Source: Alkalibacter rhizosphaerae
GTDB taxonomy: Bacteria; Bacillota; Clostridia; Eubacteriales; Alkalibacteraceae
NCBI RefSeq assembly: GCF_017352215.1
Contig: NZ_CP071444.1
Coordinates: 620,001 to 684,000 of the forward strand
Length of the DNA: 64,000 bases
Direction: 5' to 3'
This document shows positions 25,472 through 35,103 of this stretch, in pieces. The stretch's first letter is position 1. Every line of letters starts with the position of its first letter. The notes beneath the pieces were generated by a model, which was not told the origin of the DNA, ran no database searches, and saw only the letters and a list, made by a program, of their open reading frames with translations. Both the position numbers and the translations under genes were made by a program.

Positions 25472-26764
25472 ATGATTTGGTCTTCCCTGGAAACATTGAC
25501 AAGAAAAGAAATGGAATCACTTCAGTTGGAAAAACTGAAACACACAGTGAACCGGATGTATCAAAATGTGGAATATTTTCGAAACAAGATGGACCACCTC
25601 CATTGCAAACCGGAAGATATCCAGTCTTTGGAGGATATTCAACGATTGCCTTTTTCCACAAAAGAGGATCTTCGGGTAAACTACCCCTATGGACTTTTCG
25701 CTGTATCGAGAAAAGAAGTGGTGCGGATCCACGCATCGTCCGGAACTACAGGCAAACCTACCGTGGTGGGGTATACAAAAAACGACTTGAAATGGTGGAG
25801 CCAGCTGATCGCCCGATTGGTGAGCATGGCTGGTGCCACTGCGGAGGATACGGTGCAGATCGCCTTTAAGTACGGTCTGTTCACAGGAGCCTTTGGTCTT
25901 CATTACGGTCTGGAAGAGCTGGGTGCTGCCGTGGTCCCCATGTCCAGCGGAAACACGGAAAAGCAACTGTTACTCATGAAGGATTTTGGGACCACGGCTC
26001 TGGTCAGTACCCCGTCCTATGCTCTGCATATGGGCGAGGTGGCCCAAAGCATGGGCATGGATCCAAGCAAAGATCTGCAGGTGCGATTGGGACTCTTCGG
26101 TGGAGAAGGCTCCAGCGAAGCCATGCGGGAGAAGATCCAGGAAATCTGGGGAATGCTGGCAACGGAAAACTATGGCCTCAGCGAATTGATCGGTCCTGGC
26201 GTTTCCGGGGAATGCAGCCATCTGACCGGCATGCATATCAATGAAGATTTCTTCTACCCGGAGATCATCGATCCGAAAACGGGAGAGGTTCTTCCCCCTG
26301 GCGAGCAGGGAGAACTAGTGATCACCACCCTTCAAAAGGAAGCCCTGCCTTTGATCCGATATCGAACCAGGGATATCACACGGTTGACATACGAACCCTG
26401 CTCCTGTGGTCGTACGACGACCCGGATGGAAAAAATCTCCGGACGCTCCGATGACATGCTGGTGGTCAAAGGTGTCAATCTCTTCCCCACACAAGTGGAA
26501 GAAGTTCTTCGAAAATTCCCGGCACTTGGTCCACATTACGAGATCACGGTAGAAAAGGTACATCACCTCGACAGTCTGGAGATCCGAGTGGAGTTGAATG
26601 AAAATCTGACCCTGGACTCTTATCAGGAATTTGAGAAGTTGGAAAAAGGCATACGATACGAACTTCGGATCATGTTGGGCTTGGATGCAAAAATTTCCAT
26701 CGTCAACCCAAGGACCCTCCAGCGATTCGAAGGAAAGGCCAAACGCGTATTTGATTTGCGATGA
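25472..26764 (+). CDS. paaK: Phenylacetate-CoA ligase (first copy)
   Basis: A 430-residue AMP-forming ligase. The ATP loop [17 protein letters not shown], the A8-type ENYGLSELIGPGVSGEC and the C-terminal GRSDDMLVVKGVNLFPTQVEEVL are those of PaaK. It interconverts arylacetate, ATP and CoA with arylacetyl-CoA, AMP and pyrophosphate. It begins an operon with iorAB, which suggests work on indole-, phenyl- or hydroxyphenyl-acetyl-CoA made from aromatic amino acids. A second copy closes the operon; the two differ throughout (for example KPTVVGYT against KATIVGYT) and may divide substrates. Confidence 0.92.
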   Translation: MIWSSLETLTRKEMESLQLEKLKHTVNRMYQNVEYFRNKMDHLHCKPEDIQSLEDIQRLPFSTKEDLRVNYPYGLFAVSRKEVVRIHASSGTTGKPTVVGYTKNDLKWWSQLIARLVSMAGATAEDTVQIAFKYGLFTGAFGLHYGLEELGAAVVPMSSGNTEKQLLLMKDFGTTALVSTPSYALHMGEVAQSMGMDPSKDLQVRLGLFGGEGSSEAMREKIQEIWGMLATENYGLSELIGPGVSGECSHLTGMHINEDFFYPEIIDPKTGEVLPPGEQGELVITTLQKEALPLIRYRTRDITRLTYEPCSCGRTTTRMEKISGRSDDMLVVKGVNLFPTQVEEVLRKFPALGPHYEITVEKVHHLDSLEIRVELNENLTLDSYQEFEKLEKGIRYELRIMLGLDAKISIVNPRTLQRFEGKAKRVFDLR

Positions 26765-26793
26765 CAAGAACTCATACTGGAAAGGAAGTTATC

Positions 26794-28530
26794 ATGAAAA
26801 AATTAATGCTAGGAAATGAAGCTGTTGCAAGAGGCGCTTACGAAGCCGGTGTCAAGGTGGCCACCGCTTATCCGGGAACGCCAAGCACGGAGATCACGGA
26901 ATTTATCGCCAAGTACGAGACCATGTACGCCCAGTGGTCTCCCAATGAAAAAGTAGCTTTGGAAGTGGCCATTGGCGCATCCGTCGGCGGGGCCAGATCC
27001 ATCACCTCCATGAAGCACGTAGGTCTCAATGTAGCAGCGGATCCCCTTTTTACCGTCAGTTACACTGGAGTCAACGGAGGCCTGGTCATCATGGTGGCAG
27101 ACGATCCTGGCATGCACAGTTCCCAGAACGAACAGGATTCCAGATATTATGCCAGAGCAGCCCACATCCCCATGCTGGAACCTGCAGACAGCCAGGAAGC
27201 AAAGGATTATATAAAAGAAGCCTTTACGCTCAGCGAAAAGTACGACACGCCCATACTGGTCCGTCTCACCACCCGGATCTCCCATTCCCAAAGTCTGGTG
27301 GAGATCCAGGATCCTCAAGAAGTGGAGTTGAAACCCTACGAAAAGGACGTCATGAAATACGTCATGATGCCGGGAATGGCCATCAAGAGACATGTCATTG
27401 TGGAAGAAAGAATGAAAAAGATGACGATGGATGCCTCTTCCATGTCCATCAACAGGGCAGATTACAAGGATCTCTCCATGGGCTTCATCACCAGCGGGAT
27501 CCCCTACCAATACGTCAAGGAAGTCTTTCCCGATGCATCTGTTTTGAAATTGGGAATGGTCCATCCTCTACCCAAAGATTTGATCCAGGAATTCTGTTCC
27601 AAGGTGGACAAGGTATATATCATCGAAGAATTGGAACCAATCATTGAAGAACAAATAAAAAGCTGGGGCCTGGACGTGGAAGGCAAGGACCTGCTGACCG
27701 TACAAGGTGAATACAGCGCCAACATGCTGGTAGAACGGATCAAAAAAGAAGACCTTCAATTGAAGACCCCTGAGGTCCTTCCCCAACGTCCTCCTGTGCT
27801 GTGTGCCGGATGTCCCCACCGGAGCGTATACTATCGATTGAAAAAATTGGGCAAGCACGCCACCGGAGATATCGGTTGCTATACCCTTGGAGCATTGGAT
27901 CCTCTCAAAGGTCTGGACACCTGTGTGGACATGGGCGCCAGCATCGGCATGCTTCACGGCATCGAGAAGGCCCGTGGAAGTGATTTCATCAAGGACTGGG
28001 TGTCCATCATCGGTGATTCCACCTTCGTTCACTCCGGTATTACCGGCCTAGTGGACGTGGTTTACAACCAAGGATGTTCCACGGTGATGATCCTGGACAA
28101 TTCCACAACAGGAATGACGGGACATCAGGAAAATCCGGCAACCGGGGTCACGCTGAAAGGAGAAAACACCAACCAGCTGGATCTGGTCAAACTCTGCGAA
28201 AGCGTAGGCATCCGGCGGGTCCGAACCGTCAACCCCTTCCGTTACAAAGAGTTGGAAGAGGCTATTTCGGAAGAGACCCAAATAGCGGAACCGTCTGTGA
28301 TCATTGTAAAAGCACCTTGCCAATTGTTGGACAAGAGCGGCAGCTTTGTTCAAAACTATATCGATGAGGAAAAATGCAAGGATTGCGGTATGTGCCTGAA
28401 GCTGGGATGTCCAGCCATCAAAAAGCACAATGGCGTCATGATGATCGACGACACTCTTTGCGTCGGATGCAATTTGTGCGTAGGCGTCTGTAAATTCCAA
28501 GCGATTCGAAAGGTAGGTACACGTTCATGA
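26794..28530 (+). CDS. iorA: Indolepyruvate:ferredoxin oxidoreductase, alpha subunit
   Basis: The 578-residue subunit has the pyrimidine domain first (ATAYPGTPSTEITEF), then the ThDP domain (CAGCPHRSVYY, GDIGCYTLG, IGDSTFVHSGITGLVDVVYNQG) and a C-terminal two-cluster ferredoxin domain (CKDCGMCLKLGCP and CVGCNLCVGVC). It decarboxylates aryl-pyruvates to arylacetyl-CoA and reduces ferredoxin. The ATG at 26794 follows AAAGGAAGTTATC; an earlier in-frame ATG at the end of paaK has no ribosome site. Its stop overlaps iorB by four bases. Confidence 0.96.
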   Translation: MKKLMLGNEAVARGAYEAGVKVATAYPGTPSTEITEFIAKYETMYAQWSPNEKVALEVAIGASVGGARSITSMKHVGLNVAADPLFTVSYTGVNGGLVIMVADDPGMHSSQNEQDSRYYARAAHIPMLEPADSQEAKDYIKEAFTLSEKYDTPILVRLTTRISHSQSLVEIQDPQEVELKPYEKDVMKYVMMPGMAIKRHVIVEERMKKMTMDASSMSINRADYKDLSMGFITSGIPYQYVKEVFPDASVLKLGMVHPLPKDLIQEFCSKVDKVYIIEELEPIIEEQIKSWGLDVEGKDLLTVQGEYSANMLVERIKKEDLQLKTPEVLPQRPPVLCAGCPHRSVYYRLKKLGKHATGDIGCYTLGALDPLKGLDTCVDMGASIGMLHGIEKARGSDFIKDWVSIIGDSTFVHSGITGLVDVVYNQGCSTVMILDNSTTGMTGHQENPATGVTLKGENTNQLDLVKLCESVGIRRVRTVNPFRYKELEEAISEETQIAEPSVIIVKAPCQLLDKSGSFVQNYIDEEKCKDCGMCLKLGCPAIKKHNGVMMIDDTLCVGCNLCVGVCKFQAIRKVGTRS

Positions 28531-29117
28531 CAGTAAAAAATATTTTGATCGTCGGTGTGGGCGGACAAGGAACTTTATTGACCAGTCGTATTTTAGGCAA
28601 TCTGGCCGTCGATCTTGGATACGATGTCAAATTATCGGAAGTCCACGGCATGAGCCAGCGAGGCGGCAGCGTGGTCACCCATGTCCGCTATGGTGAAAAA
28701 GTGTATTCTCCTTTGGTGGAAGTGGGACAAGCAGATCTGATCCTCTCTTTTGAAAAATTGGAGGCGATCCGGTGGAAACACTTCCTCTCCCCTTGTGGCA
28801 CCATGCTGGTGAACACCCAGGAAACAGATCCAATGTCCGTTATAACTGGAGCTGCAGAATATCCGGAAATGATCATCGAAAGATTAGAGGAGGATTGCAA
28901 CCAGGTCGTTGCCATAGACGCCGTCCGTGTAGCAAAAGAGTTGGGCAACGTGCGTGTTGTCAACACCATTTTATTGGGTCTTCTTGCACGACGAATGGAC
29001 ATCACCAAAGAATTGTGGATGGACGCCATTCGACGAACAGTACCCCCCAAAACCATTGGCATCAACTTGCAGGCATTTGAAAAAGGTTACTACTATGAAG
29101 GAGAGGTTGCTTCATGA
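28527..29117 (+). CDS. iorB: Indolepyruvate:ferredoxin oxidoreductase, beta subunit
   Basis: A 196-residue gamma-type subunit: [19 protein letters not shown] at the N-terminus, [18 protein letters not shown], and [15 protein letters not shown]. It pairs with IorA. The gene is coupled by ATGA overlaps at both ends, to iorA before it and to the second paaK after it, so the four proteins are made together. Confidence 0.95.
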   Translation: MTVKNILIVGVGGQGTLLTSRILGNLAVDLGYDVKLSEVHGMSQRGGSVVTHVRYGEKVYSPLVEVGQADLILSFEKLEAIRWKHFLSPCGTMLVNTQETDPMSVITGAAEYPEMIIERLEEDCNQVVAIDAVRVAKELGNVRVVNTILLGLLARRMDITKELWMDAIRRTVPPKTIGINLQAFEKGYYYEGEVAS

Positions 29118-30427
29118 TCTGGAATCAACATTATGAATGCATGTCTAGAGAAGACATGAAAAAAGTGCAGGACGAGCGGCTACGCCAAACCGTTGAGCGG
29201 GTCTATTACAACGTGGAGTTTTATCGACGAAAAATGCAGGCTTTGGGTTTGGAACCCTATGACATCCAAGGAATCGAGGATCTGCCCAAACTTCCCTTCA
29301 CCACCAAGGACGACTTGCGGGACAATTATCCCTTTGGCTTGTTCGCCACCCCCATGGAAAATGTGATGCGGATCCATGCATCATCCGGAACCACCGGGAA
29401 AGCCACCATTGTGGGATATACCCGCCATGATGTGGACATCTTTTCCGAAGTAGTGGCTCGCTCCCTTTCTGCAGCAGGTGTAGGAAAAAACGACATCCTT
29501 CAAAACGCTTATGGGTACGGCCTCTTTACCGGGGGCTTGGGGATCCACTATGGGGCGGAAAAATTGGGCGTCACGGTAGTTCCCATCTCTGCAGGAAATA
29601 CAAAAAAACAGGTACAGTTCCTCATGGATTTTGGTACCACCGCCATGTCCCTGACACCATCCTACGCCTTATATCTGGCGGAGACACTGGAAGAAATGGG
29701 GGTGGATCCAAAAAATCTGAAACTGAAGGTTGGTATTTTCGGTGCAGAACCATGGACGGAAAGCATGCGACGTGAAATCGAAAAAAGACTCCAAATCAAA
29801 GCCATCGATATTTATGGCCTCTCGGAAATCATTGGTCCTGGAGTATCCATCGAGTGCATGGAACAAAATGGTCTTCATATCGCAGAAGATCATTTCTTCC
29901 CGGAGATCATCGATCCCGCCACCAAAGAGCCATTGCCTCCTGGCGAAGAAGGAGAACTTGTTTTCACCACCCTTACCAAAGAAGCCCTCCCCTTGATCCG
30001 TTACCGGACCAGGGACCTCACCACTTTGGATTACCAGCCTTGCAACTGCGGTCGAACCACAGTCCGCATGAAAAAATGCACCGGCCGAAGCGACGACATG
30101 CTGATCATCCGCGGCGTCAATGTATTCCCATCCCAGGTGGAAAGCGTTCTTCTGGAACTGAACGCCACCAGCCCCCATTACCTGCTGATCGTGGACCGGG
30201 TCAACAACTTGGATACACTGGAAGTGTTGGTAGAAGTGGACGAACAGATCTTTTCCGATGAGATCAAAGGGTTGGAGCACCTGACTCGAAAGATCACACA
30301 AGCATTGGAGAGCACGTTGAACATCGCTGTAAAAGTAAAACTGGTGGAACCTCAAACCATCGCAAGAAGCGAAGGAAAGGCCACCCGGGTCATTGATAAA
30401 AGAAAATTGAAGGAGGATCACTCATGA
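29114..30427 (+). CDS. paaK: Phenylacetate-CoA ligase (second copy)
   Basis: A 437-residue ligase parallel to the first copy, with [34 protein letters not shown] and [23 protein letters not shown]. It probably acts on a related aryl acid. If pyrophosphate is available, running the reaction toward the free acid could in principle yield ATP from arylacetyl-CoA. Coupled to iorB upstream and to the ACT gene downstream by four-base overlaps. Confidence 0.92.
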   Translation: MIWNQHYECMSREDMKKVQDERLRQTVERVYYNVEFYRRKMQALGLEPYDIQGIEDLPKLPFTTKDDLRDNYPFGLFATPMENVMRIHASSGTTGKATIVGYTRHDVDIFSEVVARSLSAAGVGKNDILQNAYGYGLFTGGLGIHYGAEKLGVTVVPISAGNTKKQVQFLMDFGTTAMSLTPSYALYLAETLEEMGVDPKNLKLKVGIFGAEPWTESMRREIEKRLQIKAIDIYGLSEIIGPGVSIECMEQNGLHIAEDHFFPEIIDPATKEPLPPGEEGELVFTTLTKEALPLIRYRTRDLTTLDYQPCNCGRTTVRMKKCTGRSDDMLIIRGVNVFPSQVESVLLELNATSPHYLLIVDRVNNLDTLEVLVEVDEQIFSDEIKGLEHLTRKITQALESTLNIAVKVKLVEPQTIARSEGKATRVIDKRKLKEDHS

Positions 30428-30843
30428 TCATCAAACAATTAACGGTTTTTTTGGAAAACAAATCCGGTCGTCTCTCTGAAGTCACCAGGGTATTGGGAGA
30501 AAACAACATCAACATCAGTGCCCTGAGCATTGCCGACACTTCCGAATACGGTTTGCTGCGTCTGATCGTCAGTGATGGCGAAAAAGCGACGGATTTGCTA
30601 AAACGCAACGGATTTTCCGTCAATCTGACCGATGTCATCTGTCTCAATGTCAAACATACGCCTGGAACTCTCCATGACGCCATCAAGACATTATCCAATG
30701 GCGGCATCGACATCGAGTACATGTATGCCTACGCCGTTGGTGACAATGCAGCCGTCATCATGAAAGTATCCGATGCCAAAGAAGCCATATACATCCTGAC
30801 CCAAAACAACATCGACTTGCTTCGATCCGATGAAATGGCCTGA
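30424..30843 (+). CDS. Tandem ACT-domain protein
   Basis: A 139-residue protein made of two ACT domains (about 1-70, [29 protein letters not shown]; about 70-139, [24 protein letters not shown]). ACT domains bind amino acids. As the last gene of the paaK-iorAB-paaK operon it is a likely sensor that tunes the pathway to aromatic amino acid supply, but its target is unknown. Such proteins recur beside paaK genes in anaerobes. Confidence 0.85.
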   Translation: MIIKQLTVFLENKSGRLSEVTRVLGENNINISALSIADTSEYGLLRLIVSDGEKATDLLKRNGFSVNLTDVICLNVKHTPGTLHDAIKTLSNGGIDIEYMYAYAVGDNAAVIMKVSDAKEAIYILTQNNIDLLRSDEMA

Positions 30844-30856
30844 TCCGACGAAAAAG

Positions 30857-30890
30857 AAAAGCGGCTTCCAACGAGAAGTCGCTTTTTTTC
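30857..30890. terminator. Terminator after arylacetate operon
   Basis: AAAAGCGGCTTC and GAAGTCGCTTTT pair over 12 bases (one G-T) with loop CAACGA and a T-run. It also sits at the end of the converging ABC transporter operon. Confidence 0.8.
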
Positions 30891-31625
30891 ATGCGTTCCA
30901 TCCTAAAATTTTATCCAAAAATTTCTTCAACTCTTCCGTCTTGGGATCTTCGAACAATTCCTGGCTGTTGCCGTGTTCCACCAGACGCCCTCCGGCAAGA
31001 AATAGAACTTTGTCGCAGGCTCGTTTGGCGAATCCCATTTCATGGGTCACCAGCAAAATGCTGAGTCCATCGTTTTCCAATTCCCGGATCATGTCCAATA
31101 CTTCCCTGGTCAATTCCGGATCCAGAGAACTGGTGGGTTCATCCAAAAGGACCAACCTTGGTTTTGCAGCGACGGCTCTGGCAATGGCGATCCGCTGCTG
31201 TTGTCCTCCCGACAGTTCTTGGGATATTTATGGCCGTCGTTGGCCAATCCAAAGCGTTTCAACAAGGCCTCCACCTTCTCTTCCGCCTCTTCCGGACTAT
31301 ATCCATGGACTTTGATCAGGGGCATGGTAATGTTCTGCCTCCCCGTCAAATGATGAAACAGACCGTTGGACTGGAATACAAAGCCGATGGTCCTGCGATA
31401 TTCCAGCAATGCGCGGTCCTCCATTTTTGTTTCTTTTCCGTCAAATGCAAAACTTCCCGCATCCGGTAAAATCAGTCCTCCCAAAATACGAAGCAAAGTG
31501 GATTTCCCTCCGCCGGACGGACCGATAATGGCCAGGGAATCAAATTCTCCCTGATACTGGATCCGGTTCAATACTTCCGGTCCCCCGGAAAACCGTTTGG
31601 ATATGCCATTGATCTTAATTTTCAT
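30889..31625 (-). pseudogene. Amino acid ABC transporter ATPase, frameshifted
   Basis: The gene reads as a polar amino acid ATPase (GlnQ/HisP type) but in two frames. The N-terminal part starts at 31625 and holds Walker A GPSGGGKST and the Q-loop QSNGLF. After HKYPK the frame breaks near 31218. The other frame then gives the expected signature LSGGQQQRIAIA, Walker B VLLLDEPTSSLDPE and the H-loop LVTHEMGFA. One missing G in AAGGAACTG explains everything. No canonical slippery heptamer is seen. It is either a recent inactivating deletion or a base-call error; the remaining sequence is not otherwise decayed. The start overlaps the permease by 11 bases. Confidence 0.85.
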
Positions 31626-32406
31626 AACTGAACCGCCTTTCCAGATATCGGGTAAACATGGATAAGGGGAATGTAAGCGCCAGATACATGAATCCTAGAA
31701 AAATATAGCTTTCAAAGATGGCAAAGTTTGTTGCACTGATCTCCCGTATGGTTTGGGTCGCCTCGATGACCGAAATCAGGGAAAGAAGGGATGAGTCCTT
31801 AATAATGGAAGCAAACTGCCCGGCCAGGGCCGGCAAGATCCTTTTGACGATCTGAGGAATGACCACAAGTCCCAAGGTCTGTTTGTTGCTCAAACCCACT
31901 GCTTTTGCCGCTTCCAGCTGGATCTTCTCGATGGAGTGGATCCCGCCTCGAATGATTTCTGAAATATAGGCCCCTTCAAATATGGACAAGATCAATACCC
32001 CTGCCCAAAACCGGTTGGTGATTCCCCATGCGGTACCTACGATGTAGAAAAAAAGATATACCTGCATGATCATTGGCGTTCCCCGAATGAATTGAACGTA
32101 CATTTTCGCCAAGTAGGACAAGGGCAATAGTTTCGATTCATTCCCAACTGCAGAAACGACCCCAATGAACAGGCTCAAAACCAAACTAAAAATGCTGATG
32201 GCTACCGTCATGCGGAAACCATAGAACAGCCGATATCGGAACTGGTACAAAAACGCAAAATCCAACTCCAACCCCAGCCGCTGCAAAGAAATATAAAAAA
32301 ACAGCACAAACACACCCAAGGCAATCAGAATGCTTCCGATTGCCTTGAATGTTTCGTTTTTGCCATCATTTGGCTTTGTGACCGTGTTATTTTTGTCTCC
32401 ATCCAT
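31615..32406 (-). CDS. Amino acid ABC transporter permease
   Basis: A 263-residue inner membrane protein of the HisM/GlnP type with about five spans. The ATPase-docking EAA loop is visible as LEAAKAVGLSNKQTLGLVVIPQIVKRILPAL, and FIRGTPMIMQVYLFFY is the usual family stretch. It forms the channel with the flanking ATPase and works with the binding lipoprotein 17 bases upstream. Substrate is probably an amino acid, perhaps aromatic given the tryptophan-type T-box upstream. Confidence 0.9.
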   Translation of the reverse strand: MDGDKNNTVTKPNDGKNETFKAIGSILIALGVFVLFFYISLQRLGLELDFAFLYQFRYRLFYGFRMTVAISIFSLVLSLFIGVVSAVGNESKLLPLSYLAKMYVQFIRGTPMIMQVYLFFYIVGTAWGITNRFWAGVLILSIFEGAYISEIIRGGIHSIEKIQLEAAKAVGLSNKQTLGLVVIPQIVKRILPALAGQFASIIKDSSLLSLISVIEATQTIREISATNFAIFESYIFLGFMYLALTFPLSMFTRYLERRFSYEN

Positions 32407-32423
32407 TGTCCATCATCATCTTT

Positions 32424-33233
32424 CTATTCGTTGACGTCGGAAAAAAACCACTCAAAATCCAATTCGTCAAAAACGACCTTCTCTTCTTTCAGGAATTTCT
32501 CCGTAATGTCATCAAATCCGCCGTCTGCATAAAATTCATCAATAAATGCATTCAATTGATCCAGCAGCTCCGTATTTCCCTTTTTTACCGCTACTCCCCA
32601 ATATTCTACGTCCTGAAAGGGTATAAAGATGGCTTTGGTGGTATCCGGGTTGGCCTTGTTGTTTCGATAAATGGTCAACTGATCGTAAATGAATCCATCG
32701 GCTTTTCCTTGGGCGACCTCCGTGACACATGCACTTTCATCCGGCAGGGGGATGATGGTCGCCTGGCTCAAATTCTGCTCTGCATAGCTGTGCCCTGTAG
32801 ACCCGATCTTGACGGCAATGGTTCTGCCCGGTTCGTTGAAATCGTCCATGGTCTCTATATCCGAATTTGCGTTGACCAGCATGGCCAGCAAGGCTTTTGC
32901 GTACGGTTTGGAGAAATCCACCTTTTCCATTCGTTCTTCCTTGATGGTCATGGACGATATGACCATGTCCACCTGTTCCGTTTGTACGGCCGGGATCAGA
33001 CCATCCCATCCAATATTTTCGATGCGGACTTCCTTGCCGATATACTCTCCAAAAGCTTTGGAAAAGTCCACGCTGACACCCATGGGTTCTCCCTTGTCGT
33101 CTTTCGTTTCAAATGGTGGATAGGCCAGTTCCATGCCCACGACCAGTTCATCGTTTCCGCTTCCCTGGCTGCAGCCCATCAACATCATGACCGAAAATAT
33201 AAGGATCAAACCCAGGATCGTTATTTTTTTCAT
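32424..33233 (-). CDS. Amino acid-binding lipoprotein of ABC transporter
   Basis: A 269-residue family 3 solute-binding protein. The signal peptide ends in a lipobox (MMLMGC), so the mature protein is anchored at cysteine 21. LVVGMELAYPPFETKDDKGEPMGVSVDFSKAFGEYIG and IPAVQTEQVDMVISSMTIKEERMEKVDFSKPY are the typical binding-lobe sequences. It lies 65 bases downstream of trpB2 with no terminator between, so it may belong to the same T-box-controlled transcript. Confidence 0.9.
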   Translation of the reverse strand: MKKITILGLILIFSVMMLMGCSQGSGNDELVVGMELAYPPFETKDDKGEPMGVSVDFSKAFGEYIGKEVRIENIGWDGLIPAVQTEQVDMVISSMTIKEERMEKVDFSKPYAKALLAMLVNANSDIETMDDFNEPGRTIAVKIGSTGHSYAEQNLSQATIIPLPDESACVTEVAQGKADGFIYDQLTIYRNNKANPDTTKAIFIPFQDVEYWGVAVKKGNTELLDQLNAFIDEFYADGGFDDITEKFLKEEKVVFDELDFEWFFSDVNE

Positions 33234-33298
33234 TGATTTTCACCTGCTCTTTTATTTTTAACTCTGTAAATCAACTATAACAAACCACAGGTCCATAA

Positions 33299-34666
33299 TC
33301 AATCCATTTTTGGCAGGCTTGAAAATCCTCTTTCCAGATCTTCATCCGTAGGCACGTAGTCGCTCATGGTTCCTTCATTGAATTGGGCATATGCTTTCAG
33401 GTCGAAATAACCGGTTCCCGTCAATCCAAACAATATGGTTTTTTCTTCTCCACTTTCCTTGCATTTCAATGCTTCTTGAATGGCACCGTATATGGCGTGG
33501 GCCGACTCCGGCGCCGGCAGGATCTGTTCCTTGTTGGCAAAGAGGGTTGCCGCTTCAAAGACGGTAGACTGTTCTACGGAAATGGCTTCCATGTATCCGT
33601 CATGATACAGCTTGGACAAGGTGGGAGACATGCCATGATATCGCAGACCTCCTGCATGGTTGGGTGAAGGCATGAAGCCGCTGCCCAAGGTGTACATCTT
33701 GGCCAATGGTGTGATCTTCCCGGTATCGCAGAAGTCATAGGCATACTTCCCCCTGGTCAAGGAGGGACAGGATGCAGGTTCCACCGCAACGATCCTGGGA
33801 TCCGCTTTCCCCAATAATTTGTCCTGCATGAAAGGGGCCATAAGTCCGCCCAGGTTGGAACCTCCCCCGGCACAACCGACGATCACATCCGGATATTCAT
33901 TTAGTTTCTCCATGGCCGCTTTGCTCTCCAATCCGATAATGGATTGATGGAGCAAAACCTGATTCAATACGGAACCCAGCGCATATCGGCAGTTGTCGTC
34001 TCTCATGGACACTTCAATGGCTTCAGAGATGGCACAACCCAAGCTGCCGCCAGTTCCGGGATTTGCTGCCAAAATGGCTCTGCCCACTTCTGTCGTATCG
34101 GAAGGACTTGGCACGATGGTGGCGCCAAAAGTCTCCATGACCGCTTTTCGAAACGGCTTTTGATCGTAGGACACTTTCACCATATAAACGGCAAGATCCA
34201 GACCAAAGAAGGAACATGCCATGGACAAAGCGGTACCCCACTGTCCCGCCCCCGTTTCCGTGGTCAACGACGTCAATCCCTGAGCCTTGGCATAATAGGC
34301 CATGGCTGCCGCTGCATTGAGCTTGTGGCTGCCCGAGGTGTTGTTTCCTTCAAACTTGAAATAGATCTTTGCCGGCGTATCCAGGGCTTTTTCCAGATTG
34401 TAGGCACGGATCAATGGCGATGGACGAAATGTTCGATAGTAATCCAAAACCGGTTCCGGTATGTCGATGTAATGGTTGGTCGTGTCCATCTCCTGCTTCG
34501 CCAATTCTTCGCAAAAGATGGGATACAGATCCTGGGCATGCAATGCCTCGCCAGTTCCCGGATGCAGGAAGGGATCGTGCTGCTCCTTCATGTCCGCCCG
34601 CACGTTGTACCATTGCTTCGGAATCTCCGTTTCTGTCAAATACGTTTTGTAAGGTACTTTTGCCAT
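33299..34666 (-). CDS. Tryptophan synthase beta-like protein (TrpB2)
   Basis: A 455-residue PLP enzyme of the TrpB2 branch, longer than TrpB1 (about 400) because of N-terminal extra sequence. The PLP lysine is at about 115 in NTSGSHKLNAA, and the phosphate loop is CAGGGSNLGG. TrpB2 joins indole and serine to tryptophan, and some members may use O-phosphoserine. No trpA or other trp gene is nearby, so it may salvage indole. A T-box with a UGG specifier precedes it, consistent with tryptophan control. Confidence 0.9.
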   Translation of the reverse strand: MAKVPYKTYLTETEIPKQWYNVRADMKEQHDPFLHPGTGEALHAQDLYPIFCEELAKQEMDTTNHYIDIPEPVLDYYRTFRPSPLIRAYNLEKALDTPAKIYFKFEGNNTSGSHKLNAAAAMAYYAKAQGLTSLTTETGAGQWGTALSMACSFFGLDLAVYMVKVSYDQKPFRKAVMETFGATIVPSPSDTTEVGRAILAANPGTGGSLGCAISEAIEVSMRDDNCRYALGSVLNQVLLHQSIIGLESKAAMEKLNEYPDVIVGCAGGGSNLGGLMAPFMQDKLLGKADPRIVAVEPASCPSLTRGKYAYDFCDTGKITPLAKMYTLGSGFMPSPNHAGGLRYHGMSPTLSKLYHDGYMEAISVEQSTVFEAATLFANKEQILPAPESAHAIYGAIQEALKCKESGEEKTILFGLTGTGYFDLKAYAQFNEGTMSDYVPTDEDLERGFSSLPKMD

Positions 34667-34703
34667 TGCTGATCATCCTTTCTTTTCTTTTTAAAATTTT
34701 GTA

Positions 34704-34960
34704 TAAAAAAAACTTCCATCCCAACATTGGGACAGAAGTATTGTTCTGCGGTACCACCCGAATTGGCCCGTAGGCCCTCTCATTCCATGCACCATCATGC
34801 ACGCTTCCTTGTTAACGGGCGAAGATCCCGAAGAAAGCTACTCTTTCCATTTCGCCTTCCCACTCACAGGGCCATTCCATCAAATCCACCTTGCCGCATT
34901 CCCACCACCAGCAGCTCTCTGAAAAGTTTTCCTTTGACATACTTCTCCTGTTCAACGTTT
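34704..34960 (-). ncRNA. T-box leader, probable tryptophan specifier
   Basis: Reading the minus strand: Stem I starts with AGAGAGCTGCTGGTGG, the specifier region GAATGGCCCTGTGAG gives UGG (34874-34872), and the conserved T-box CGGGTGGTACCGC lies at 34760-34748. The terminator hairpin ACTTCTGTCCCAA paired with TTGGGATGGAAGT (two G-T) is followed by eight T. Uncharged tRNA-Trp would favour the antiterminator and allow trpB2 expression. The specifier codon was placed by eye from the usual GAA-codon pattern. Confidence 0.92.
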
Positions 34961-34974
34961 TATTTATTGTTACA

Positions 34975-35003
34975 ACTATACAATCGGTCCACATCTTTGT
35001 CAA
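34975..35003 (-). promoter_or_regulatory. Consensus promoter for T-box transcript
   Basis: On the minus strand TTGACA (35003-34998) and TATAGT (34980-34975) are exactly 17 bases apart, just upstream of the T-box Stem I. Confidence 0.85.
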
Positions 35004-35103
35004 CAACTATTTTCAAAAATTTCTGAAAATTTCATTATCCTTTCTAGCAGCCGATTCTCCTTTGATGTATAATACTTCTTAACAGCAAAGAAAGGAGTAC
35101 CCC

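Noticed and set aside
31200-31240. Programmed ribosomal frameshift in the ABC ATPase
   Set aside because: No X-XXY-YYZ heptamer or stimulating structure is seen at CCCAAGAAC; a one-base deletion or sequencing error is simpler.
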